Part shown: positions 53,624 to 62,832 of the stretch, piece by piece | Position numbering within the stretch: position 1 is the stretch's first letter | Layout: every line of letters starts with the position of its first letter | Assembly: GCF_030817655.1 (NCBI RefSeq) | Contig: NZ_JAUSZM010000003.1 | Location: forward strand, 5,332,001-5,396,000 | DNA: 64,000 nt | DNA from: Streptomyces sp. V4I2 | GTDB lineage: Bacteria > Actinomycetota > Actinomycetes > Streptomycetales > Streptomycetaceae | Reading direction: 5' to 3' | Made by a program: the position numbers and the translations under genes | The notes under the pieces: generated by a model | Databases searched by the model: none | Seen by the model: the letters and a program-made list of their open reading frames with translations, nothing else | Told to the model about the DNA's origin: nothing

Positions 53624-54481
53624 ATGGGTGACATCCTCGTCGGGACCTGTTCCTGGACCGATCGTGCGCTCGTCGGCAGTGGCTGGTATCCGGTCGGGCG
53701 GCGGGACGCCGAGGGGCGGTTGCGGTATTACGCCGAGCGGTTTCCCGTCGTGGAGGTCGACTCCGGCTACTACGCCCTGCCCGGGGAGCGGAACAGCCGG
53801 CTGTGGGTCGAGCGGACGCCGGACGGGTTCGTGTTCGACGTGAAGGCGTTCTCGCTGCTCACTGGGCATCCGACCAACGAGCGTGCCCTGCCGGACGGGT
53901 TACCCGCCGACGCCGGGGATCCCGCCGTCCTCGACGAGGTGTGGGCGCGGTTCGCCGACGGGATCGGGCCGTTGCGGGCGGCGGGGCGGCTCGGGAGTGT
54001 GCTGTTCCAGTTTCCGCCGTGGTTTCGGCCGGGGGCGCGGGCCGAGACGTTTCTGGAGGAGTGCGCGGCGCGGACGGCCGGCTGGCCTCTCGCCGTGGAG
54101 TTCCGGCATCCGGCGTGGTGGCGGGAGGAGCTGGCGGAGCCGACCCGCGCTCTGCTCACCCGCCTCGGCTTCGCCGCCGTCGGGGTCGACATGGCCCGCA
54201 CCCTGCCGTCCTCCATACCGCCCGTCACCGCCGTGACCTCGCCGCACCTGTCCGTCGTGCGGTTTCACGGGCGCAGTGCCGCCTGGGGGACCGGCAGCAA
54301 GGAAGACCGTTTCCGGTACGACTACTCGCGCGCCGAACTCGAGGAGTGGGCGCCCCGCTTACGCACCCTCGCCGAACAGGTCGGCCGGCTCCACGTCCTC
54401 TTCAACAACTGCTGCGCCGACTCCGCCGTACGCGCCGCCGAGACGATGGACCGCCTGCTCGCCCGCCAGGACACCCTTTAG
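53624..54481 (+). CDS. DUF72 family protein
   Basis: A 285-aa TIM-barrel-like protein. DUF72 motifs are GTCSWTDR, FPVVEVDSGYYALP, VFQFPPWFRP-like (LFQFPPWFRPG), VEFRHPAWW and YVLFNNCCADSA-like (HVLFNNCCADSAVRAAETM). Members have no proven activity but look like an enzyme fold. ATG 53624 follows a short leader. Convergent with the CopCD gene 14 bp away. Confidence 0.93.
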   Translation: MGDILVGTCSWTDRALVGSGWYPVGRRDAEGRLRYYAERFPVVEVDSGYYALPGERNSRLWVERTPDGFVFDVKAFSLLTGHPTNERALPDGLPADAGDPAVLDEVWARFADGIGPLRAAGRLGSVLFQFPPWFRPGARAETFLEECAARTAGWPLAVEFRHPAWWREELAEPTRALLTRLGFAAVGVDMARTLPSSIPPVTAVTSPHLSVVRFHGRSAAWGTGSKEDRFRYDYSRAELEEWAPRLRTLAEQVGRLHVLFNNCCADSAVRAAETMDRLLARQDTL

Positions 54482-54495
54482 CCCCCTCAGCCCTC

Positions 54496-56292
54496 TCAGC
54501 CCTCGATCTTCACCGTCTTCGACTCGCTCACCTGGTCGATCTCCGAGACCCGGACCGTCACCTTCATCATCCAGTCGCCGGCGAGGGGGAGGTTGAGCGA
54601 ACTCGTGCCCCAGTAGCCGCCCTTGTCGGTGACTTCGGCGTCGATCGGGCCGATGTCCTGGGCGGGGAGCGTGAAGGAGAGGCGGAGTTCCGGGACGGTG
54701 GCCAGGCCCCCGTCGGGGGCGAGGACCACGGCCTCGACCGAGTTGTCGCCGGTGCGGCCCGGATCGAGGGTGATCTGCACCTTGCCGCGAGCGGTGCCGA
54801 CGGCGAAGGGGATGGTCGTGACGGACGCGGTGGCCAGGCCGGTCGTCGACGCCGCTTCGGCGGCCTCGGTGGCCGCTCGGCCCGGGAGGGTGCCGGTGAG
54901 GACGGTCGTGAGCACCATGACCACCACGCCGACGGCGACTTCGGCCAGTACCGAGCGGCGCAGGCCTGCATGGGCAGGGGACGAGGTGGAGCCGGCGGTG
55001 GCGGGTTCCGAAGGGGGCAGCGGTGGGCCGCCCGCCGGCTCCGGCACCCGCTCGGGTACGGCCGCCTCCACCTGCGCCAGCCGCGCCGTCCATCGGCGTG
55101 ACATGTCCGCCATGACCAGCAGGAGCAGCACCGCGATGAGCTTGGCGACCAGGAGGCGGCCGTACGTGGTGTCGGTGAGGGCGGTCCACGAGCCGAGGCC
55201 GCGCCAGGACTGGTAGACACCGGTGGCGACCAGGACGGTCACCGACCAGAAGGCCAGGCGGGAGATGGTCCTGACCACCGCGGGCAGGACGGCCGCCGAC
55301 GACTTGTACAACGTGGTCAGCAACGCCGTCAGGCCGCCCAGCCACACCGCCATCGCCAGCACGTGCAGGACGGACGACGTCATCGCCACCGGCACCTGGA
55401 GGCCGGCCGACGCGTGCTCACCGGCGGCCCACGTCAGCGCGAGGCCGACACAGAGGGCGGCGCCCGAGGCGAGCCAGGCGAAGGACAGCGGCCTGGGCCG
55501 CAGGAGTCGTACGACGAAGAGGGCCGCCGGTACGAGCAGCGCCAGTCGGGCCAGCAGGACCAGGCCCGGGCGGGTGGTCAGGGTGTCGGTGAAGGCCGAG
55601 GGGTCGAAGGCGGGGGCCGCGCCCGACTCGTACGGGCCGCGCAGCAGCAGGAGGGCCACGGTCGCCGCGGCCAGGGTCCACCAGCCCGCCCGCAGGAGCC
55701 TGCGCAGGGGGGCCGGGTCCGGGGGGCGGCAGGCCGCCATGAAGACCGCCGTGCCGATCAGCAGGGCCGCGGCCAGATACGCGAGGTAGCGGGCGATGTT
55801 GTAGAGGCCGGCCGTGACCGGGTTCTCGACCGGGCCCGTGTCCACCGTCGCCGTGGTGACGGACGGCTTGCCCACCGAGAACGTGAACGCGCCCGAGACC
55901 GGGTGGCTGTCCGCCGACACCACCCGCCAGGCCACCACGTACGTGCCCTCGGCAAGCTTCGCGGGCAGCGTGACGCGGGCCGTGTCGGAACCCTCGGGCG
56001 CGTGCTCGGCCCGGTCCAGGCGCAGCCGGTGGTTGTCGGGGTCCAGGACGCGGAAGGAGTCCTCGAGCAGGCCTACGGACTCGGTGAAGGTGAGGGTGAG
56101 ATGGCGGGGGGCCGACTTGAGGACGGCTCCGTCCTTGGGATCGGTGTCGCGGAGGGCGGCGTGGGCCGACGCGGGTCCCGCGCTGCCGAGGAGGAGCAGG
56201 ACCAGCACGGTGCCCAGCAGCACCAGCCCTTGAAGTCCCCGGCGTTGTCGGTCTGCCCTGAGACCTGACCTGTGCTCACCGTCACGCTCCAC
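54496..56292 (-). CDS. CopC-CopD copper-resistance fusion protein
   Basis: A 598-aa protein. A signal-like helix (LVLLGTVLVLLLLGSAGPASAHA) is followed by a CopC-type beta domain whose first residue after cleavage is the copper-ligand His (AHAALRDTDPKDGAVL), then a CopD domain with about eight helices (220-440) and a C-terminal YtkA-like/copper-handling domain (about 490-598). GTG 56292 has GGAGAAGAAGAG upstream; a longer frame is rejected. Role: copper uptake or homeostasis. Confidence 0.9.
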   Translation of the reverse strand: MERDGEHRSGLRADRQRRGLQGLVLLGTVLVLLLLGSAGPASAHAALRDTDPKDGAVLKSAPRHLTLTFTESVGLLEDSFRVLDPDNHRLRLDRAEHAPEGSDTARVTLPAKLAEGTYVVAWRVVSADSHPVSGAFTFSVGKPSVTTATVDTGPVENPVTAGLYNIARYLAYLAAALLIGTAVFMAACRPPDPAPLRRLLRAGWWTLAAATVALLLLRGPYESGAAPAFDPSAFTDTLTTRPGLVLLARLALLVPAALFVVRLLRPRPLSFAWLASGAALCVGLALTWAAGEHASAGLQVPVAMTSSVLHVLAMAVWLGGLTALLTTLYKSSAAVLPAVVRTISRLAFWSVTVLVATGVYQSWRGLGSWTALTDTTYGRLLVAKLIAVLLLLVMADMSRRWTARLAQVEAAVPERVPEPAGGPPLPPSEPATAGSTSSPAHAGLRRSVLAEVAVGVVVMVLTTVLTGTLPGRAATEAAEAASTTGLATASVTTIPFAVGTARGKVQITLDPGRTGDNSVEAVVLAPDGGLATVPELRLSFTLPAQDIGPIDAEVTDKGGYWGTSSLNLPLAGDWMMKVTVRVSEIDQVSESKTVKIEG

Positions 56293-56381
56293 GTCTCTTC
56301 TTCTCCGTCTGTGGACTCGCCGCCTCCGGAAAGATACGGATACCGACCCCGGAGTGCTCACGGAGCAGGCCGTGGCGCCGC

Positions 56382-57209
56382 TCACCACGTGGGCCGCGCC
56401 GTCACCCCACCGTCCACCACGAGGTCCTGCCCGGTGACCCAGGACGCGAGCGGCGACGCCAGGAACACGCACGCGTCACCCACGTCCTCCGGGCGCCCCA
56501 GCCGCCCGAGCGGCGCCGCCCGTTCCCATCGCCGTACGCCCTCCGGCCAGGCCTCCGCCAGCCCCTCCCGGTCGATCAGGCCGGGCGAGACGGTGTTGAC
56601 GCGGATGCCGTAGGGGCCGTACTCGAGGGCCGCCGCCCGGGCGTGCATCACCACGGCCGCCTTGGAGGCGGAGTAGTGGGCGTGGTCGAGGGCCGGGTGA
56701 CTCGCCTCGATGGACGCGATATGCGTCACGGAACCGGAACCGGAACCGGAGCCGGAGCCGGAGCCGGAGCCGGGACCAGACCCGGAGGACCCTCCCGTTC
56801 CCCCTCCCGACTCCCGCATCACCTCAACCGCCGCCTGCGTACACGCGAACACGCTCGACAGGTTCATGTCCACGACCGCCCGCCACTCAGCCACCGTCAT
56901 CCCGGCCAGCGCCCGCGTCGGCTGGACGCCCGCGTTGTTGACCAGGGCCGTCAGCCGGCCCCCGCCCCATTCCGAGGCCTCCCGCACCAGGCCCCCGCAG
57001 GCGTCCTCGTCGGCCAGGTCCGCCTGGAGCACGACGGCCCGCCCGCCCAGGTCCCGGATGCGGGTGGCCGCTTCGCTCGCCGCCTGCACCGCCGTACGGC
57101 AGTGCAGGGCCACCGCCGCGCCCTCCTCGGCGAACCGCAGGGCGATGCCCCGTCCGATGCCGCCGCCCGCGCCGGTGACCAGTGCCACATGCCCTTCGAG
57201 GAGTCTCAT
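56382..57209 (-). CDS. Short-chain dehydrogenase/reductase with Gly-Ser insert
   Basis: A 275-aa SDR. NAD(P) motif VTGAGGGIGRG, NNAGV, and the catalytic Ser/Tyr/Lys in SIEASHPALDHAHYSASKA. A Gly/Ser run (about 138-158) encoded by a GAACCG/GAGCCG tandem repeat lies just before the SIEAS strand and interrupts an otherwise normal family sequence. ATG 57209 overlaps the cupin gene stop (ATGA). It is the last gene of the iron-box operon. Confidence 0.9.
   Translation of the reverse strand: MRLLEGHVALVTGAGGGIGRGIALRFAEEGAAVALHCRTAVQAASEAATRIRDLGGRAVVLQADLADEDACGGLVREASEWGGGRLTALVNNAGVQPTRALAGMTVAEWRAVVDMNLSSVFACTQAAVEVMRESGGGTGGSSGSGPGSGSGSGSGSGSGSVTHIASIEASHPALDHAHYSASKAAVVMHARAAALEYGPYGIRVNTVSPGLIDREGLAEAWPEGVRRWERAAPLGRLGRPEDVGDACVFLASPLASWVTGQDLVVDGGVTARPTW
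56731..56772. repeat. GAACCG/GAGCCG hexamer repeat inside the SDR gene
   Basis: Seven 6-bp units (three GAACCG, four GAGCCG) encode alternating Gly-Ser in the minus-strand SDR. Length change by slippage stays in frame. Confidence 0.9.
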
Positions 57210-57679
57210 GGACGGCACAGTCCCGCGATCCGGGCGGCCTCGGCCGGGTAACGCGCCGTCAGCTCGGCCTCGTTCCCGTGCTCGTAGTCCTCGTAGGTGA
57301 ATCCGGGGGCCATCGTGCAGCCGAAGAAGGTCCAGTCGCCGTCCGCGGCGACCCGTGCGCCCATCCAGGTGCCGGCGGGGACGGTCAGCTGGGGGTGCTG
57401 GCCGCCGAGGACGTCCGGGCCCAGGACGGGTGTGCTCGACGTCCCGTCGGGGGCCAGGAGGAGGAGTTCCAGCGGGGCGCCCAGGTAGAAGTGCCAGATC
57501 TCGTCGTGGGGCAGGCGGTGCAGGGCCGAGTGGTCGTCCGAGGTGAGAAGGGCGACTATCGCCGTTCCCCGAGGGCGGCCGTCCGTGCCTTCCGGTCCTG
57601 CCCACGTGCGTCGGAAGAGCCCGCCCTCGCGGGGGATGGGCTCCAGACCGTAGTGGGCGACGAGGTCGTCCGGTGTCAT
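57206..57679 (-). CDS. Cupin (DUF985) family protein
   Basis: A 157-aa small beta-barrel protein of the DUF985/cupin type (LPHDEIWHFYLGAPLELLLL, and GCTMAPGFTYEDYEHGN near the C-terminus). It overlaps the GNAT gene upstream and the SDR downstream by 4 bp each. The family is uncharacterised, sometimes linked to sugar or metal binding. ATG 57679. Confidence 0.88.
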   Translation of the reverse strand: MTPDDLVAHYGLEPIPREGGLFRRTWAGPEGTDGRPRGTAIVALLTSDDHSALHRLPHDEIWHFYLGAPLELLLLAPDGTSSTPVLGPDVLGGQHPQLTVPAGTWMGARVAADGDWTFFGCTMAPGFTYEDYEHGNEAELTARYPAEAARIAGLCRP

Positions 57680-58287
57680 GCCGGGAAGGCTACCTCCCGG
57701 CTCAGGAAGGCGAGTTGGGCGTGCTTCTCCGGCAGGTACACGTCCGGGATGTCGATCTCCGGCAGCACGACCGCCGGGCCCGCCTCGAAGCCCTGCTTCA
57801 GGAAGCGAGCGATCGCCTTCTCGTTGCGCACGTCGGGGTCGACCACGACCCGGGTGCGGCCCTGGCCCAGCAGCACGTACGACGTGACGGCGGTCAGCAG
57901 CGCCGAGGACCAGCCGGGACGCGCGCCCTCCTGTCCGGCGGGCGCCAGCAGCAGGTGGACGCCTATGTCGCCGGGCCGCACCTCGTAGCACTCGCTGACG
58001 CGGTCCGCCTCCGGCTCGTAGGTCTGGAGGAGCGCGACCGGTTCGCCGTCCTTCTCCACCAGGTAGGCGTGGTGGGTGTCGAGGGTGTCCAGGTGCGCGT
58101 AGATCTCCTCGACCTGCTCCTTGCTCAGGCCGTTCATGCCCCAGAAGGAGGCCCGCTGCTCGCTCACCCAGGCGTGGACGACCTCGGCGTCGGCGTGCGC
58201 GTCGAGGGGCAGGACACGGACGGTGCCGAAGCCGGCGACGGTCTGCTCGTGGACGGGCTCGCGGGTGGGGGCGTACGCCTCAGACAT
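57676..58287 (-). CDS. GNAT acetyltransferase, siderophore-type
   Basis: A 203-aa acetyltransferase of the IucB/MbtK-like group (FWGMNGLSKEQVEEIYAHLDTLDTHHAYLVEKDGEPVALLQTYEP ... VVVDPDVRNEKAIARFLKQGFEAG). Such enzymes acylate hydroxylamine groups in siderophore synthesis. It overlaps the acylase gene by 8 bp and the cupin gene by 4 bp, so it is translated within the iron-box operon. Expected substrate: an N-hydroxy-diamine or siderophore precursor. Confidence 0.88.
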   Translation of the reverse strand: MSEAYAPTREPVHEQTVAGFGTVRVLPLDAHADAEVVHAWVSEQRASFWGMNGLSKEQVEEIYAHLDTLDTHHAYLVEKDGEPVALLQTYEPEADRVSECYEVRPGDIGVHLLLAPAGQEGARPGWSSALLTAVTSYVLLGQGRTRVVVDPDVRNEKAIARFLKQGFEAGPAVVLPEIDIPDVYLPEKHAQLAFLSREVAFPA

Positions 58288-60412
58288 CGGTCTCCTTCTT
58301 CATCAGGGTCCAGTCGGTGACGACCGGTACGAGATCGCCCTTGAGCCACAAGGGGAGTTGGTCACGGTGATGGGCCGAGCCGGGGACGCCCGAGGCGCCG
58401 AACGGGACCACCCACAGACTGTCCTCGCGCCGGGCCAGGTCCCACACGTAACGGGCGGCCGGGCCGCGCGCACTCAGATCGGTCCAGCCGGGCACGGGGG
58501 AGGTGCACAGCACGCAGTCGTGATCGCCGGACAGGCCGGGCTCCTCGTACGACGTGCCGGTCAGCGCCCGCCAGGGGGCCAGGCGGTGGGTGTCACCCCA
58601 GGTGGCGGGCAGGTCGCCCGAGGCCGCCACCTCCTCCACGGCCGCGCGCACGGCCTCCGCGCGGTCGATGCCGTACAACTCCTCGGCCCGCAGCAGGTGT
58701 TCCAGCGCGAAGCCCACCCGCGGGACGAGCGCGAGCCACGGCAGGAAGACCTCCGGATAGGCAGGGGGAGAGGTCAGCGCGGCGAACGCCGGGTGCGCCG
58801 CGAGCTGCCGTACGACGGCACCGCGCACCGCCGCGTACCCGGCCGCGTCGCTGCTGCCGGCGTCCATGTGGCGGTCCCAGCGCAGGAGGGTGTCCCGCAG
58901 GGCGGCGGCCTCGGGGGTCAGGCCGTCCAGCGCTTCCAGGTGGTCCAGCAGCGGTACGGCGGAGGCGAGATGGGTGTCCGTGTGGATCACCGGCATGTCG
59001 GCGGGCGACCAGCGGTCCTTCTCCCTGAGGAGGACGGTGATGCGGTCGGCCCGGTGGGTCGCCGCGAACTCGACGCCGAGGGGGGCCGCCGGGCCGCGCT
59101 GGTTGGCCATCACGGCGATGCCGTCGGTGAGGCCAGCGCGGGGCGTCTCGTGCCAGCCCCGCCAGTCGTGGCCGGGTTCCCAGGCCCGGACCAGTCGGGT
59201 GCGGTTGGCCTCGGAGCGCAGCGGCACCCGGCCCGCGACGCGGTGCAGCAGGCCGCCCTCGGTGTCGGCGGCCTGGACGACGTTCACGGGCTCGGCCCAT
59301 GCGTCGAAGGCCTGGTCCACCTCGCCCACCGTGCGGGCCCGCAGCAGGGGGAGCAGGGCGCCGAAGCCGAGGTCCCCGGTGACGCGGGGCGGGTAGCGGA
59401 GGCTGACGGCGAGGGGCGTGACGGAGTCGGCCGGCGCGCCGGAGTCGTCGAGCACGCCGTCGTCGAGCACGCCGTCGTCGAGGCCTTCCGGGAGACCTTC
59501 GGGACCGCCGATGATCACCGGCCCGCGGTCGGTCTCGATCACCTCGACCTCGACCGGCTCCTCCCCCGCCACCTCCACGGTCTCCGTGTGCCGGGCGGCC
59601 CGGCGCCAGACGCCGTCCGGGCCGAGCGCCTCGATGCCGGCGCCGGTGCGGCGCAGGCGCTCGCGGTAGAGGTCCTGGTAGTCGGCCATGGCGTTGGTGA
59701 TGGCCCAGGCGACCGTGCCGGTGTGGCCGAAGTGGGCGATGCCGGGGATACCGGGGACGGCGAGGCCGACGACGTCGAACTCCGGGCAGGACAGGTGGAT
59801 CTGCTGGTAGACGCCCGGGTCCTCGATGAAGCGGTGCGGGTCGCCGGCGATGACCGCCGCGCCGGTGGTGGTGCGCTCGCCGCCGACCAGCCAGCCGTTG
59901 CTGCCCGAGGTGCCGGGGCCGTCGGTGGCGAACAGCCGGACGGCGTCCGCTCCCAGGTGCCGGACGACCTGCTCGCGCCAGAGCTTGGCGGGGAAGCCGG
60001 CGAAGAGGATGTGCGTGGCGAGCCAGACGCCGAGCGGGGTCCAGGGCTCCCAGCGGCCGGGGGCGAGGCCGACCCGGGCGAACTCGGGTGCCTCGGTGCG
60101 CGCGAGCCCTTCGTTCACGCCCTCGACGTACGCCCGCACCCAGTCGGCCGTCTCCGGGTCCTGTCTCTCCAGGGCGGTGAAGCAGCGTGCGGCCGTGTCG
60201 TCGAGGCGGGCCCGTCTCGCGAACCGGTCCCAGGCGAGGGCCTCGGTGCCGAGGAAGGCGGCCGAGGTGCCCTGTGCGCGGTGCCGCTCGACCTCCAGCT
60301 GCCAGGCCCGGTCGCGGGCGGTGACCAGGCCCTGGGCACGGGCGAGTGCACGCGCGCTGCCGGCGCGGAGGTGGGGGATGCCCCAGGCGTCGCGGTAGAT
60401 CTCGGTGATCAC
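58280..60412 (-). CDS. Penicillin-acylase family (Ntn-hydrolase) amidase
   Basis: A 710-aa protein of the penicillin/acyl-homoserine-lactone acylase family, which cleaves itself and uses an N-terminal Ser. The nucleophile is Ser171 in GTSGSNGWLVGGER, with downstream AAVIAGDPH. There is no signal peptide, so it is cytoplasmic, unlike secreted relatives. GTG 60412 (MITEIYRDAWGIPHLRAG) follows AAGGGG. It is the first gene of an operon with an iron box 21 bp upstream and lies divergently to a siderophore-interacting protein. In Pseudomonas the relative PvdQ acts in siderophore maturation, so a similar role is a fair inference. Confidence 0.9.
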   Translation of the reverse strand: MITEIYRDAWGIPHLRAGSARALARAQGLVTARDRAWQLEVERHRAQGTSAAFLGTEALAWDRFARRARLDDTAARCFTALERQDPETADWVRAYVEGVNEGLARTEAPEFARVGLAPGRWEPWTPLGVWLATHILFAGFPAKLWREQVVRHLGADAVRLFATDGPGTSGSNGWLVGGERTTTGAAVIAGDPHRFIEDPGVYQQIHLSCPEFDVVGLAVPGIPGIAHFGHTGTVAWAITNAMADYQDLYRERLRRTGAGIEALGPDGVWRRAARHTETVEVAGEEPVEVEVIETDRGPVIIGGPEGLPEGLDDGVLDDGVLDDSGAPADSVTPLAVSLRYPPRVTGDLGFGALLPLLRARTVGEVDQAFDAWAEPVNVVQAADTEGGLLHRVAGRVPLRSEANRTRLVRAWEPGHDWRGWHETPRAGLTDGIAVMANQRGPAAPLGVEFAATHRADRITVLLREKDRWSPADMPVIHTDTHLASAVPLLDHLEALDGLTPEAAALRDTLLRWDRHMDAGSSDAAGYAAVRGAVVRQLAAHPAFAALTSPPAYPEVFLPWLALVPRVGFALEHLLRAEELYGIDRAEAVRAAVEEVAASGDLPATWGDTHRLAPWRALTGTSYEEPGLSGDHDCVLCTSPVPGWTDLSARGPAARYVWDLARREDSLWVVPFGASGVPGSAHHRDQLPLWLKGDLVPVVTDWTLMKKETDV

Positions 60413-60432
60413 CCCTGTGCCCCTTCTGTTCT

Positions 60433-60451
60433 TTAGGTTAGGCTTGCCTAA
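60433..60451. promoter_or_regulatory. Iron box (DmdR/IdeR-type operator)
   Basis: TTAGGTTAGGCTTGCCTAA matches the DmdR1/IdeR consensus for iron-repressed promoters. It lies in the 79-bp gap between the divergent acylase operon and the SIP gene, and can control both. Confidence 0.92.
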
Positions 60452-60491
60452 GTAAATGGTGGTGGAATCGTACGCGAAGGGTGAACACGCG

Positions 60492-61232
60492 ATGGGGCAG
60501 GGGCACGGCTGGGAGGGCGCGGTCCTCAAACTGCTGCGTGCGAAGGACTTCGTCTTCACCGTGACCGGCGCGGAGGACGTCACCGGGCACTACCGGCGCG
60601 TCCACCTCACCGACGGCGGCATGCTGGCGGCGACCGGCGTCCACCCGACGATGTGGGTGCGGCTCTGGTTCGACAACGCGGGCACACCGCACCAGCGCGC
60701 CTACACCCTGGTCGACCCCGACCCCGCGGCCGGCACCTTCAGCCTGGAGTTCGCCCTCCACGAGGGGTGCGCCAGCGACTGGGCGCGGACGGCGAAGCCC
60801 GGCGACACCATCGAGGCGACCGTCCACGGCACCGACTTCCGGCGGCCCGACCCCGAGCCCTCGCACGTCTTCGCGATCGGCGACCCGGCCTCGCTGCCCG
60901 CGCTCAACTCCCTCCTCGACGCGCTCGCTCCCGCCCCGGCGACCGTCTGGTTCGAGAGCACGGAGACCCTGGACGGCCTCCCCTTCCGCACCACCCCCGC
61001 CCGGCACGACGTACGCCCCGTGGTACGCCCCGTGCCCCGGCAGGACTCCGGCGCCCACCTCGTCGCCCAGGTCAAGGCGGCCCTGCCCGACCTCCTGAAG
61101 GCCAGCCCGGAGCCGTACGTCTGGATCGCCTGCGACACGGCGACGACCCGGACCCTGTCGTCGTACGTCCGCAAGGAGCTCGGGCTGCCCAAGCAGCGGG
61201 TGCACGCGCTGGGGTACTGGCGGGCCGGCTGA
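60492..61232 (+). CDS. Siderophore-interacting protein (ferric-siderophore reductase-like)
   Basis: A 246-aa SIP-family flavin/NAD(P)H-type protein. FAD-binding region (YRRVHLTDGGML...RAYTLVDPDPAAGTFSLEFALHE), then the C-terminal SIP domain (VFAIGDPASLPALNSLLDAL and YVWIACDTATTRTLSSYVRKELGL). It should release iron from ferric siderophores in the cytoplasm. ATG 60492 follows GAAGGGTGA; a frame from 60456 is also open. Under the iron box. Confidence 0.92.
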   Translation: MGQGHGWEGAVLKLLRAKDFVFTVTGAEDVTGHYRRVHLTDGGMLAATGVHPTMWVRLWFDNAGTPHQRAYTLVDPDPAAGTFSLEFALHEGCASDWARTAKPGDTIEATVHGTDFRRPDPEPSHVFAIGDPASLPALNSLLDALAPAPATVWFESTETLDGLPFRTTPARHDVRPVVRPVPRQDSGAHLVAQVKAALPDLLKASPEPYVWIACDTATTRTLSSYVRKELGLPKQRVHALGYWRAG

Positions 61233-61329
61233 CCATCTTTCGGCCTGTAGACCCGCGCCGTACGTACAACCCTTCGCGTGACCTGTGAGTCGTGTGGGAC
61301 ATCTGTTGCCGCACGACCCAGGAGCCCCG

Positions 61330-62807
61330 TTGCGCAGAGCAGTCTTGGCGACCGCCCTGCTCACGGCAGTCGCAGGCGTCACGCTCACCCCGATGACGTC
61401 GTCCGCCGCCGCCCCCTACAAGGGCGCCAACACCGCCGCCGTCCAGGACGACTTCAACGGCGACGGCTACCGCGACCTCGCCGTGGGCGCGCCGCACGCG
61501 GCCAACGGCACGGTGGAGGAAGCCGGCTCGGTCGTCGTGCTGTACGGGTCGAAGTCCTCGGTCAGCGCAACCCGCCGGACGGTCATCACCCAGGCGACGG
61601 CGGGGGTCCCCGGCGAGCCGGAGAAGTGGGACGAGTTCGGAACCACGGTGGCCACCGCCGACCTGGACCGGGACGGCTACGCCGATCTGCTCGTCGGCAC
61701 ACCCCGCGAGGACGTCCGCGGCATCGAGTCCCGGGGCTCCGTGACCGTCGTATGGGGCGGACCGAACGGGCTGAAGGGCGGCGCGAACATCGCCCCGCCC
61801 GCCGGGTTCGGGGACGGCACTGCCGCTTCGGCATGTCCCTGGCCACCGGCGACATGAACGGCGACGGCGCTCCCGAGGCCGGCATCGGCTCGGGCTGCTC
61901 GGTCTCCTCCTACAGCGGGCCCTTCACCCGCACCGGCGGCTCCGCCTCCCGCTACCTCGAGTGGCGGGTCAACGCCCGCGGCGTGGTGATGGGCGACGTC
62001 AACGGCGACGGCAGGGCGGAGCGCTTCTACCTGGCCGGCCCCACCGACGGCGACATCCGCGGCCCGGTGGACCTCGACAGCGGGGCCCCCGACGCCGAGA
62101 ACTCCCGCGAGACCTGGCCCGTCGAACTGCCCTACGCCGACGGCCACGCGGGCCGGATCGGCGACCTCAACGGCGACGGCTACGGCGACCTGGTCACCGG
62201 CGTCGCGGGCGACCAGTCCTACTTCAACACTCCCGGCGCCGCCCGCAAGGGCGGCGAGATCCAGGTCCTGTACGGCAGCGCCCAGGGCATCACCGCCGCT
62301 CACAAGCCCAAGGTCTTCCACCAGGACACGGCAGGCGTCCCCGGCACCGCGGAGTGGGGCGACCGGTTCGGCCAGTCGCTGAGCCTCGGCGACGTGAACG
62401 CCGACGGCTACACGGACGTCCTCGTCGGCTCCCCCGAGGAAGCCGTCGGCACCCGCGCCTCGGCGGGCGCGGCCGTCCTGCTGCGCGGCTCCGCCACCGG
62501 CCTGACCACCGCCAAGGCGGCCGGCTACACCCAGGACACGGCGAACGTCCCCGGCGCCGCCGAGACCGGCGACGGGTTCGGCGCCGCCGTCCACCTCGCC
62601 GACCTCAACAAGGACGGCAGGGCCGAGACCGTGGTCGGCGCCCCCACCGAGAACAGCGACGGCTGCCTCTGGATCGCCCGCGGCTCGAGTGCCGGCCCCG
62701 TCCTGAAGGGCTCGGTCAGCCTCTGCGGCAAGAGCGCCGGCATCACCGTGCGCGGCGTGAAGGGGTACTTCGGCGCGGCGCTGACCAGCCCTCACGTGGA
62801 GAGCTGA
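61330..62807 (+). pseudogene. FG-GAP repeat protein with a frameshift
   Basis: A secreted integrin-alpha-like beta-propeller protein. TTG 61330 follows CAGGAG, then a signal peptide (RRAVLATALLTAVAGVTL). FG-GAP repeats with Ca-binding D-x-N/D-G-D-G motifs (DDFNGDGYRDLAVG, ADLDRDGYADLLVG) run to about 61820. There the frame shifts by one or two bases (GDGTA to FGMSLATGDMNGDGAPE) and the remaining repeats continue to 62807. Either a recent mutation or a sequence error. Without the shift the product would be about 490 aa. Confidence 0.75.
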
Positions 62808-62832
62808 GGCGCACAGGGGCATGATCGGGGTC

